From: Streptomyces sp.
GTDB lineage: Bacteria; Actinomycetota; Actinomycetes; Streptomycetales; Streptomycetaceae
Direction: 5' to 3'
DNA length: 48,181 bases
NCBI RefSeq assembly: GCF_019510245.1
Contig: NZ_JAEKKT010000178.1
Coordinates: 1-48,181, forward strand
The notes under the pieces were generated by a model. That model saw nothing but the letters and a program-made list of their open reading frames with translations, was not told the DNA's origin and did no database searches. The translations under genes and the position numbers were made by a program. Shown here in pieces: positions 6,964 through 14,400 of the stretch (position 1 is its first letter; the number at the start of each line of letters is the position of its first letter).

Positions 6964-7818
6964 GTGAGAGGCACTGTGTCCAGTCCCAAGAAGGGCGATG
7001 AGCCCAAGGCGGACCCAACCGCCAAGAAGAAGACGGACAGCACGGCCTCGTCCCACACGCTTCTGGAAGGGCGGCTCGGCTACAAGCTCGAGTCCGCCCT
7101 TCTGGTGCGTGCGCTGACCCACCGTTCCTACGCGTACGAGAACGGCGGCCTGCCGACGAACGAGCGGCTGGAGTTCCTCGGTGACTCCGTCCTCGGTCTC
7201 GTCGTGACGGACACGCTGTACAACACCCACCCCGACCTGCCTGAGGGCCAGCTGGCCAAGCTCCGGGCCGCGGTGGTGAACTCGCGTGCGCTCGCGGAGG
7301 TGGGCCGCGGTCTCGACCTGGGCTCCTTCATCCGGCTCGGCCGCGGTGAAGAGGGCACGGGCGGCCGGGACAAGGCGTCCATCCTCGCCGACACCCTGGA
7401 AGCGGTGATCGGTGCGGTCTATCTCGACCAGGGCCTCGACTCGGCGTCCGAGCTGGTGCACCGGCTCTTCGACCCGCTGATCGAGAAGTCCTCGAACCTC
7501 GGAGCCGGCCTGGACTGGAAGACCAGTCTCCAGGAGCTCACCGCGACGGAGGGCCTCGGCGTGCCCGAGTACCTGGTCACGGAGACCGGCCCCGACCACG
7601 AGAAGACCTTCACTGCTGCCGCCCGCGTCGGAGGCGTCTCGTACGGCACCGGCACCGGCCGCAGCAAGAAGGAGGCGGAGCAGCAGGCCGCCGAGTCCGC
7701 CTGGCGCGCCATCCGCGCCGCGGCGGACGAGCGCGCCAAGGCCAGGGCGGCCGAGCAGGCCGCCCGGGCCGAAGCCGAGGAGGACGACGGCCCGCCGTCG
7801 TCCGCCGCCTCCGCCTGA
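6964..7818 (+). CDS. rnc: ribonuclease III (AbsB in streptomycetes)
   Basis: RNase III cleaves double-stranded RNA in rRNA processing and mRNA turnover; in S. coelicolor it is AbsB, a global regulator of antibiotic production. The protein has a 284-residue frame from GTG 6964 (RGTVSSPKK). It contains the signature NERLEFLGDSVL with catalytic Glu/Asp, the second active-site piece DTLEAVIGAVYLDQG, then a double-stranded RNA-binding domain (about residues 185-255, DWKTSLQEL…SKKEAEQQAA). An acidic, alanine-rich tail follows. The start lies eight bases after the true rpmF stop. Because rpmF is frameshifted, the same frame is open back to 6799, so a 339-residue L32-RNase III fusion could also be made. 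Confidence 0.95.
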   Translation: MRGTVSSPKKGDEPKADPTAKKKTDSTASSHTLLEGRLGYKLESALLVRALTHRSYAYENGGLPTNERLEFLGDSVLGLVVTDTLYNTHPDLPEGQLAKLRAAVVNSRALAEVGRGLDLGSFIRLGRGEEGTGGRDKASILADTLEAVIGAVYLDQGLDSASELVHRLFDPLIEKSSNLGAGLDWKTSLQELTATEGLGVPEYLVTETGPDHEKTFTAAARVGGVSYGTGTGRSKKEAEQQAAESAWRAIRAAADERAKARAAEQAARAEAEEDDGPPSSAASA

Positions 7819-7831
7819 CGAACAGCGCAGC

Positions 7832-7870
7832 CCGAGCGCCCGCCCCCTTTCCACGGAGGCGGGCGCTCGG
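7832..7870 (+). terminator. long perfect hairpin after rnc
   Basis: CCGAGCGCCCGCC (7832-7844) pairs perfectly with GGCGGGCGCTCGG (7858-7870) over a 13-base loop. It starts 14 bases after the rnc stop and ends 29 bases before mutM. There is no U-tract, so it is either a streptomycete-style terminator or a processing stem. A 13-bp duplex just after the RNase III gene could itself be an RNase III substrate. Confidence 0.65.
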
Positions 7871-7899
7871 ATCGTCCACGGTCCTGCACGGGAGCCCCG

Positions 7900-8760
7900 A
7901 TGCCTGAACTGCCCGAGGTGGAGGTCGTCCGCCGCGGCCTGGAGCGGTGGGTCGCCCATCGCGTCGTCGCCGAGGCCGAGGTCCTGCACCCGCGTGCCGT
8001 ACGACGGCACCTCGCCGGCGCCGACGACTTCACGCACCGGCTCAAGGGCCACCGCATCGGCACCCCGAGCCGGCGCGGCAAGTACCTGTGGCTGCCGCTG
8101 GAGGACACCAACCAGTCGGTCCTCGCGCACCTCGGCATGAGCGGCCAGCTGCTGGTCCAGCCGCACGAGGCGCCGGAGGAGAAGCACCTGCGCATCCGCG
8201 TCCGGTTCGCCGACGGCCTGGGCACGGAACTCCGCTTCGTCGACCAACGCACGTTCGGCGGACTGTCGTTGCACGACAACACGCTCGACGGGCTGCCGGA
8301 CGTCATCGCGCACATCGCCCGCGACCCCCTCGACCCGCTGTTCGACGACGAGGCCTTCCACCAGGCGCTGCGCCGGAAGCGGTCCACCATCAAGAGGGCG
8401 CTGCTCGACCAGTCGTTGATCAGCGGAGTCGGCAACATCTACGCGGACGAGGCCCTTTGGCGCGCCCGCCTCCACTACGAGCGCCCGACCGCCGGCTTCA
8501 CCCGCCCGCGCACCGCCGAACTCCTCGGCCACGTTCGGGACGTGATGAACGCGGCCCTGGCCGTCGGCGGTACCAGCTTCGACAGCCTGTACGTCAACGT
8601 CAACGGCGAGTCCGGGTACTTCGACCGCTCGCTGGACGCCTACGGCCGGGAGGGGCTGCCCTGCCGGCGGTGCGGCACGCCGATGCGCAGGCGGCCCTGG
8701 ATGAACCGGTCCAGCTACTTCTGCCCGCAGTGTCAGCGGGCGCCGCGCGTCTCGTCGTAA
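7900..8760 (+). CDS. mutM: formamidopyrimidine-DNA glycosylase
   Basis: Fpg/MutM excises 8-oxoguanine and formamidopyrimidines and nicks the abasic site. The mature N-terminus PELPEVEVVRRGLERW holds catalytic Pro2 and Glu3. The helix-two-turn-helix segment has IKRALLDQSLISGVGNIYADEALW. The C-terminus is a four-cysteine zinc finger, CRRCGTPMRR … FCPQCQ. At 286 residues it has the usual streptomycete length. It is separated from rnc by the hairpin at 7832-7870. Its 3' end overlaps, convergently, the remnant of an HxlR-type gene. Confidence 0.97.
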   Translation: MPELPEVEVVRRGLERWVAHRVVAEAEVLHPRAVRRHLAGADDFTHRLKGHRIGTPSRRGKYLWLPLEDTNQSVLAHLGMSGQLLVQPHEAPEEKHLRIRVRFADGLGTELRFVDQRTFGGLSLHDNTLDGLPDVIAHIARDPLDPLFDDEAFHQALRRKRSTIKRALLDQSLISGVGNIYADEALWRARLHYERPTAGFTRPRTAELLGHVRDVMNAALAVGGTSFDSLYVNVNGESGYFDRSLDAYGREGLPCRRCGTPMRRRPWMNRSSYFCPQCQRAPRVSS

Positions 8761-8919
8761 CGCTCGCGGGCGGCCAGCCGACCCCTCGTGCAGCGCGCTC
8801 AGGGTGAGCCCGCCCCAGCGGCCCATGACGTGTTCAAGGGTGGTGCGCGAGGGACAGGCCCGGGCGAAGACGTCGTACGGAGGCTGCGGCTCCACGACGC
8901 CGTCCTGGGTGATGGTCAT
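8733..8919 (-). pseudogene. HxlR-family transcriptional regulator, gutted remnant
   Basis: From the ATG at 8919 the minus strand reads PPYDVFARACPSRTTLEHVM and then GRWGGLTLSALHEGS. This is the start of an HxlR-type winged-helix regulator, including the conserved N-terminal Cys. Similarity stops near 8778. In another frame the following bases give AARERYDETRGAR and a TGA at 8735-8733, a plausible HxlR C-terminus. The interpretation is that the middle of the gene (most of the DNA-binding domain, perhaps 200-300 bases) was deleted, leaving 47 N-terminal and about 13 C-terminal codons out of frame. The reading frame stays open antisense to mutM, but that is a GC-rich artefact. The regulator must be inactive. 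The C-terminal part of this reading is less certain. Confidence 0.55.
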
Positions 8920-8943
8920 GCGTCAAGCGTACGGGAGCGCAGC

Positions 8944-8976
8944 GCTAACCGGCAGGGTGCGCTAACCGTTGGTTAG
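8944..8976. promoter_or_regulatory. CTAACC/GGTTAG operator-like inverted repeat upstream of the HxlR remnant
   Basis: CTAACC (8962-8967) and GGTTAG (8971-8976) form a perfect six-base inverted repeat with a three-base centre. A further GCTAACCGG half-site is at 8944-8952. The repeat sits 43 bases upstream of the HxlR remnant start, where an autoregulatory operator would be expected. Inference from position and symmetry. Confidence 0.4.
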
Positions 8977-8990
8977 TGAGGTCCTGTCGG

Positions 8991-10142
8991 CTAGTAGCCG
9001 AAGTCCTGCGTCCACCACGGCCCGCCATCGCCGAAGTGCACGCCCACCCCGAGGGTCTTGAAGTCGCAGTTCAGGATGTTGGCGCGGTGGCCCTCGCTGT
9101 TCATCCAGGCGTCCATGACGGCCTGGGCGGTGGCCTGGCCGCGGGCTATGTTCTCGCCGCCGAGGTTGGCTATGCCGGCCGCCGCGGCCCGGTCCCACGG
9201 TGTCTTGCCGTCCGGGTCGGTGTGGTCGAAGAAGTTCCGTGCCGCCATGTCGTCGCTGAACGCCTCGGCCAGCTTGGTCAGCGAGGAGTTCGCGGACAGT
9301 GCGCTGCAGCCCACCTTGGCCCGCTCCTCATTCACCAGTTTCAGCACCTCGGCCTCGACGACCGCCTCCTGGGAGGAGGTGACCGGCGCGGCGGTCTTCA
9401 CCGGCGCCTTGGTGGCCGCCCTGCTCGGGGCGGCCGTCACCTTCTTGGACGGCGTGGTGGCGGGCGTCGGCTTATCGGTGGCCGTCTTCGTCGGGGCGGG
9501 CGAAGCGGAGACGGAGGCGGAGGCCGAGTCGGATGCCGACGCGGACTCCGAGGCGGACGCCGACGGGGTCGGGGTGGTGGAGCGCTGGGCGCCCCGGCTG
9601 GTCGAGGAGCCGGTGCCGCGGCTCTCGGCGCTGCCGGAGGTGCCGCCCTGCTCGGCCGCCGTGTTGCTCGGCGCGCCGTCGGCCTGTACCCGCTCGCCAC
9701 CGGTCGTGCTGCTGCCACCGCCGAGCTTGTAGTTCTCCAGGCCCGGCACCACTCCGGTGGCCACCGCGACGGTGCCGATGGCGACGGCCGCGGAGACCCC
9801 GAGCAGGCCCGTGGCCACCGGCCGCCCGCCCTTCTTCCGCCGCCGGTGCCCGCCGCCCGAGGGGGAGCCGCCGGCCGGGGTGAACTCCTCGGCCGGGAAC
9901 TCGGCGGTGTTCATGAAGCGGGCGTAGTCGTCCGCGGTCGCGAACAGGTAGGCCGAGCTGCGCGCGTTGGTGTCGGTGTACTCGTCCTGGCGCAGGTAGG
10001 CGGCGGTGCCGGTGCCGTGGCGGAGACCGGCGTACGAGTCCTGCGGGTCGTGGTCGCCCGGGTATGGGCCGTCGCTCTCCGTGACCCCCGTGGCGCGGCC
10101 CGTGGCGGCGCGGCCGGCGGCGTGGCGTCGGTGGCGTCCCAT
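8991..10142 (-). CDS. membrane-anchored CAP-domain (SCP/PR-1) protein
   Basis: The 383-residue protein has a basic cytoplasmic region and one membrane segment (about residues 109-132, ATGLLGVSAAVAIGTVAVAT). A long Ser/Thr/Ala/Pro-rich linker (about 140-260) contains runs such as SASASESASASDSASA. The C-terminal CAP domain (about 262-383) has VLKLVNEERAKVGC near its start, FFDHTDPDGKTPWDR, GENIARG and MNSEGHRANILN. CAP proteins of streptomycetes are extracytoplasmic and mostly of unknown function; the linker probably spans the cell wall. Two cysteines (in KVGCSAL and ILNCDF) could form a disulfide. Upstream, at about 80 bases from the start, lies the perfect palindrome at 10223-10242. Confidence 0.88.
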   Translation of the reverse strand: MGRHRRHAAGRAATGRATGVTESDGPYPGDHDPQDSYAGLRHGTGTAAYLRQDEYTDTNARSSAYLFATADDYARFMNTAEFPAEEFTPAGGSPSGGGHRRRKKGGRPVATGLLGVSAAVAIGTVAVATGVVPGLENYKLGGGSSTTGGERVQADGAPSNTAAEQGGTSGSAESRGTGSSTSRGAQRSTTPTPSASASESASASDSASASVSASPAPTKTATDKPTPATTPSKKVTAAPSRAATKAPVKTAAPVTSSQEAVVEAEVLKLVNEERAKVGCSALSANSSLTKLAEAFSDDMAARNFFDHTDPDGKTPWDRAAAAGIANLGGENIARGQATAQAVMDAWMNSEGHRANILNCDFKTLGVGVHFGDGGPWWTQDFGY

Positions 10143-10222
10143 GTCCTTGCCCTCTTCCCTCGTCCTCGCGGTCGGGGTCGACCAGGGGCCGGTGTGGCCA
10201 ATGACTCCTTCTGGTCAACCAG

Positions 10223-10242
10223 ACTCACTCGATCGAGTGAGT
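10223..10242. promoter_or_regulatory. perfect 20-bp palindrome, likely operator
   Basis: ACTCACTCGATCGAGTGAGT is perfectly self-complementary over 20 bases. CTGGT-CA-ACCAG (10211-10222) is directly beside it. It lies between the divergent CAP-domain gene (start 10142) and acyP (start 10333). Such length and symmetry suit a TetR-like repressor site. No regulator gene is adjacent, so the binding protein is unknown. Confidence 0.55.
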
Positions 10243-10320
10243 TTCATATGAGATTCATTTGGGTGGGGACGGTACCGCATGCCGCTGGGTGAGGGAGTGC
10301 CCCGAGTGACATTGGCCGGT

Positions 10321-10326
10321 TAGGTT
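10321..10326 (+). promoter_or_regulatory. -10 box of a probably leaderless acyP transcript
   Basis: TAGGTT ends seven bases before the ATG at 10333 and no Shine-Dalgarno sequence precedes the start, so transcription probably begins at or next to the A of ATG. No clear -35 is seen. Confidence 0.35.
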
Positions 10327-10332
10327 GCACCC

Positions 10333-10614
10333 ATGAGCGAGGATGTGCGACTGGTCGCCTGGGTCCGTGGGCGCGTCCAGGGTGTGGGATTCCGCTGGTT
10401 CACGCGGGCCAAGGCGCTGGAGATCGGCGGCCTGAGTGGTTTTGCTCTCAATTTGGGGGACGGTCGCGTCCAGGTGGTCGCGGAGGGCTCCCGGTCGGGC
10501 TGCGAAGGGCTGCTGGACTGGCTCCAGGGCGATGACACGCCCGGGCGGGTGGAGGGTGTCACCGAGATCTGGGACACACCCCGGGGCGGGTACGAGGGCT
10601 TCGCGATCCGCTGA
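10333..10614 (+). CDS. acyP: acylphosphatase
   Basis: Acylphosphatase hydrolyses carboxyl-phosphate bonds. The 93-residue protein has the signature VRGRVQGVGFRWFTRAKA, including the phosphate-binding loop and catalytic Arg, followed by GFALNLGDGRVQVVAEG with catalytic Asn. It has normal length and is a small cytosolic enzyme. It is transcribed away from the CAP-domain gene. The ATG start has a -10-like box immediately upstream and no ribosome-binding site. Confidence 0.95.
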   Translation: MSEDVRLVAWVRGRVQGVGFRWFTRAKALEIGGLSGFALNLGDGRVQVVAEGSRSGCEGLLDWLQGDDTPGRVEGVTEIWDTPRGGYEGFAIR

Positions 10615-10832
10615 ACCCCTTCCGTGAAGCGGCGCAGGTGGAAGCGGAGTGACGTGCCACCGGCATGTGCCCCGAGCGGAAACGGCCTGGTGGTTGCCAA
10701 GAACCGCGGGTCGTGGCAGGCTCCGCACTTACAGATGATCGCCACGCCCCGAGGGCCCCGCGGGAGTCGCAGCGCCGCCCGTCCAGGGCCGCCCGACCAC
10801 GGGTTCGCCCGCCAATACGGGGCGTGATCGTG

Positions 10833-10917
10833 TTGACCGTCAAACTTTTTGGTGAGACGCTGAAAGCCCCGCGCACCTTAGCTGTTTGGCATGGCGCAAC
10901 ACTCGAGCAACGCTCGA
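10833..10917 (+). promoter_or_regulatory. acyP-to-coiled-coil gene intergenic region with TTGACC and an inverted repeat
   Basis: The 382 bases 10615-10996 hold no convincing gene. TTGACC at 10833-10838 resembles a -35 box but no good -10 is at the right distance. TCGAGC-AAC-GCTCGA at 10903-10917 is a perfect six-base inverted repeat about 80 bases before the next start. It resembles, but is one base too short for, an actinobacterial LexA box. It may be an operator. Confidence 0.3.
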
Positions 10918-10996
10918 ATGTGTCAAGCACCGCGGGTGCGATCCCTCACGACCCACACCGCTTCGGTCGGTCACTCAGTGTGGAGGACCATCCATC

Positions 10997-11200
10997 ATGG
11001 CAAAGGCGCTTCTCGGTTACGTCGGCGGCTCCGACCCGCGACTCCTCGCCGAGATGCGACGGCTCCAGCAGCGTGTCCAGGACCTGGAATCCGAGCTCGT
11101 ACGGATCCAGGCCGAGAACGACGCGCTGACGGCTGCCGCTTCTCCCGACAGGATCATGGAGAGCATCGACGCAAACCAGGCGGAGCCTGCGCTCACCTGA
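10997..11200 (+). CDS. small conserved coiled-coil protein of unknown function
   Basis: The 67-residue protein starts MAKALLGYVGGSDPRLLAEM. A predicted coiled coil follows, with heptad-like leucines in MRRLQQRVQDLESELVRIQA and a short polar tail. It is found just upstream of smc in streptomycetes. No catalytic motif is present. The ATG at 10997 is preferred over upstream in-frame starts because similarity to the family, as I know it, begins there and GAGGA lies about 10 bases upstream. A clear terminator follows, so it is its own transcription unit. Confidence 0.75.
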   Translation: MAKALLGYVGGSDPRLLAEMRRLQQRVQDLESELVRIQAENDALTAAASPDRIMESIDANQAEPALT

Positions 11201-11274
11201 TCGCTGCATCGCTCCACAACAGCATATGCGGCGGTCGGGCAGCCCTTTCAACCGCTTAAGTTGTCAAGATTTGC

Positions 11275-11303
11275 AAGGGACGCCCCGGCGTCCCTTCTTT
11301 CTT
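11275..11303 (+). terminator. Rho-independent terminator before smc
   Basis: AAGGGACGCC (11275-11284) pairs with GGCGTCCCTT (11287-11296) and is followed by CTTTCTT. It ends the small coiled-coil gene and insulates smc. Confidence 0.8.
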
Positions 11304-11440
11304 GCCCCCGGCCTGCCCCGAGCCCGGCCCTTCCAGCCCCGCGCATCCTTTCACTTTCTTTAACGTCTGGTGTGCCCTGCGTGTTCATGCGCGAAACCGC
11401 GAGGTTGCGAGGGTTCGTGGAGTGCGGTAGCGGCGCCGGG

Positions 11441-11446
11441 TAGAGT
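11441..11446 (+). promoter_or_regulatory. -10 box of a probably leaderless smc transcript
   Basis: TAGAGT sits eight bases before the GTG at 11455 with no ribosome-binding site between, the pattern of leaderless actinobacterial genes. No convincing -35 is seen. Confidence 0.45.
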
Positions 11447-11454
11447 CCCACGGC

Positions 11455-14400
11455 GTGCACCTCAAGGCCCTGACCCTCCGCGGGTTCAAGTCGTTCGCCT
11501 CGGCGACCACGCTCCGGTTCGAGCCGGGGATCACGTGTGTCGTCGGACCGAACGGCTCGGGCAAGTCCAATGTCGTGGACGCGCTCACCTGGGTCATGGG
11601 CGAGCACAGCGCCAAGTCGCTGCGCGGCGGCAAGATGGAGGACGTCATCTTCGCCGGCACCACCGGGCGCCCGCCCCTGGGCCGCGCCGAGGTGTCCCTC
11701 ACCATCGACAACTCCGACGGCGCCCTGCCCATCGAGTACGCCGAGGTCACCATCACGCGGATCATGTTCCGCAACGGCGGCAGCGAGTACCAGATCAACG
11801 GCGACACCTGCCGCCTCCTGGACATCCAGGAACTGCTCTCCGACTCCGGCATCGGCCGCGAGATGCACGTCATCGTCGGCCAGGGCCAGCTCGACTCCGT
11901 CCTGCACGCGGACCCCATGGGCCGCCGCGCCTTCATCGAGGAGGCGGCCGGCGTCCTCAAACACCGCAAGCGCAAGGAGAAGGCGCTGCGCAAGCTGGAC
12001 GCGATGCAGGTCAACCTCGCGCGCGTGCAGGACCTGACCGACGAGCTCCGCCGCCAGCTCAAGCCGCTGGGCCGGCAGGCCGCGGTCGCCCGCCGGGCCG
12101 CCGTCATCCAGGCGGACCTCCGCGACGCCCGCCTGCGCCTCCTCGCCGACGACCTCGTACGACTCCGCAACGCACTCCAGACCGAGATCGCCGACGAGGC
12201 CGCCCTCAAGGAGCGCAAGGAAGCAGCCGAGCAGGAGCTGAAGAAGGCCCTGCAGCGCGAGGCCCTCCTGGAGGACGAGGTACGGCAGCTCACCCCGCGC
12301 CTGCAGCGGGCCCAGCAGACCTGGTACGAGCTCTCCCAGCTCGCCGAGCGCGTCCGCGGCACCATCTCGCTGGCCGACGCCCGGGTGAAGAGCGCCACCT
12401 CCACGCCCCCCGAGGAACGGCGCGGCCGCGACCCGGAGGACATGGAGCGCGAGGCCCACCGCATCCGTGAGCAGGAGGCCGAGCTGGAGGCCTCCCTGGA
12501 GGCGGCCCAGCACGCCCTGGACGACACCGTCGCCCACCGCGCCGAGCTGGAGCGTGAACTCGCTCACGAGGAGCGGCGCCTGAAGGACGTGGCCCGTTCC
12601 ATCGCCGACCGCCGGGAGAGCCTGGCCCGGCTGAACGGCCAGGTGGGCGCGGCCCGCTCCCGCGCCGCGTCCGCCCAGGCCGAGATCGACCGGCTGGCCG
12701 CCGCCCGCGACGAGGCCCAGGAACGTGCGGTCTCGGCGCAGGAGGAGTACGAGGCGCTCAAGGCGGAGGTCGACGGCCTGGACGCCGGCGACGAGGAGCT
12801 CGCCGTCCAGCACGACCAGGCCAGACACCGGCTCGCCGAGGCGGAGGCGGCCCTGACCGCGGCCCGCGAGGCCGTCACGGCGGCGGAACGCAGGCGCGCC
12901 GCGACCCAGGCCCGCCACGAGGCGCTGGCACTGGGCCTGCGCCGCAAGGACGGCACGGGCATACTGCTCGGCGCCCGGGACCGCCTCACCGGCGTCCTGG
13001 GCCCGGCGGCCGAACTCCTCACGGTGACCCCGGGCCACGAGGTCGCCCTGGCGGCGGCGTTCGGCGCGGCAGCGGACGCCATCGCCGTGACGACCCCGGC
13101 ATCGGCAGCCGACGCCATTCGCCTGCTGCGCAAGCAGGACGGCGGCAGGGCGGCACTGCTGCTGGCAGGGGCACCTGAGGCCCTCCGTGCTGATTCTGGG
13201 GCGCCCCATTCTGAGATGCCTAAGGCCGGAGCGCCCCAAAGGGGCGCGGGGAACGGCGCGACCAGCCACGACGCACCCGCGGCCGAGCACGCCGATGCGG
13301 GGGCAGCGCCCCATGGGGGCGCGGGGAACCACGCGGAGGCCGGCCCCCACGCACCCGTACCCGACCGACGACCCACCGCGCCCCTCCCCTCGGGGAACTT
13401 CGCTGCCGACCTCGTCCGCGGCCCCGCCGACCTCATGCCCGCCGTACGACGTCTCCTCGCCGGCATCGTCGTCGTGGACACCCTCGAAGCCGCCGAGGAC
13501 CTCGTCTACAGCCACCCCCACCTCACCGCCGTGACCGCCGAAGGCGACCTCCTCGGTGCCCACTTCGCCCACGGCGGCTCCGCCGGCGCGCCCAGCCTGC
13601 TCGAAGTGCAGGCCTCCGTGGACGAGGCCGCCGCCGAGCTGGAAGAGCTCGCGGTCCGCTGCGAGGAACTGTCCGAGGCACAGCACGCGGCAGGGGAGCG
13701 GCGCAAGGAGTGCGCGGCCCTCGTCGAGGAGCTCGGCGAGCGGCGCCGCGCCGCCGACCGTGAGAAGTCGGCCGTGGCCCAGCAGCTCGGCCGCCTCGCC
13801 GGACAGGCGCGCGGCGCGGCAGGCGAGGCGGAACGCTCCACGGCGGCCGCCGCCCGCGCCCAGGACTCCCTCGACAAGGCACTCGAAGAGGTCGAGATCC
13901 TCGCCGAGCGGCTCGCCGTGGCCGAGGAGATGCCCGTCGAGGAGGAGCCCGACACCTCGGCGCGTGACCGCCTCGCCGCCGACGGCGCCAATGCCCGCCA
14001 GACCGAGATGGAGGCCCGCCTCCAGGTCCGGACCCACGAGGAGCGGGTCAAGGGACTCGCCGGCCGCGCCGACTCCCTCGACCGCGCCGCCCGCGCGGAA
14101 CGCGAGGCACGCGCGCGTGCGGAACAGCGCCGGGCCCGGCTGCGCCACGAGGCGGCGGTCGCCGAGGCCGTCGCCGCCGGTGCACGGCAGCTGCTCGCGC
14201 ACGTCGAGGTCTCGGTCGGCCGGGCGGAGCGGGAACGTGCCGCGGCCGAGGCCGCGAAGGCCCGCCGCGAGCAGGAGCTGGCCGCCGCCCGCGGCACCGG
14301 CCGCGACCTCAAGGCGGAGCTCGACAAACTCACGGATTCAGTTCACCGGGGCGAGGTACTCGGCGCCGAGAAGCGGCTGCGGATCGAGCAGCTGGAGACC

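Noticed and set aside
4331..7018. An 895-codon open frame antisense to coaD, the coiled-coil gene and yceD
   Set aside because: Low-complexity Gly/Leu/Val translation mirroring the Glu/Ala-rich coiled-coil gene; no domain.
6925..8919. A 664-codon open frame antisense to rnc and mutM
   Set aside because: It begins with the real HxlR remnant but then runs antisense through two confident genes; long antisense frames are expected in such GC-rich DNA.
10903..10917. Inverted repeat TCGAGC-AAC-GCTCGA considered as a LexA SOS box
   Set aside because: The centre is one base short and the half-sites differ from CGAAC/GTTCG, so LexA binding is unlikely.
11248..14202. A 984-codon open frame antisense to smc
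   Set aside because: It follows the third-position GC bias of smc on the opposite strand and shows no domain; a shadow frame.
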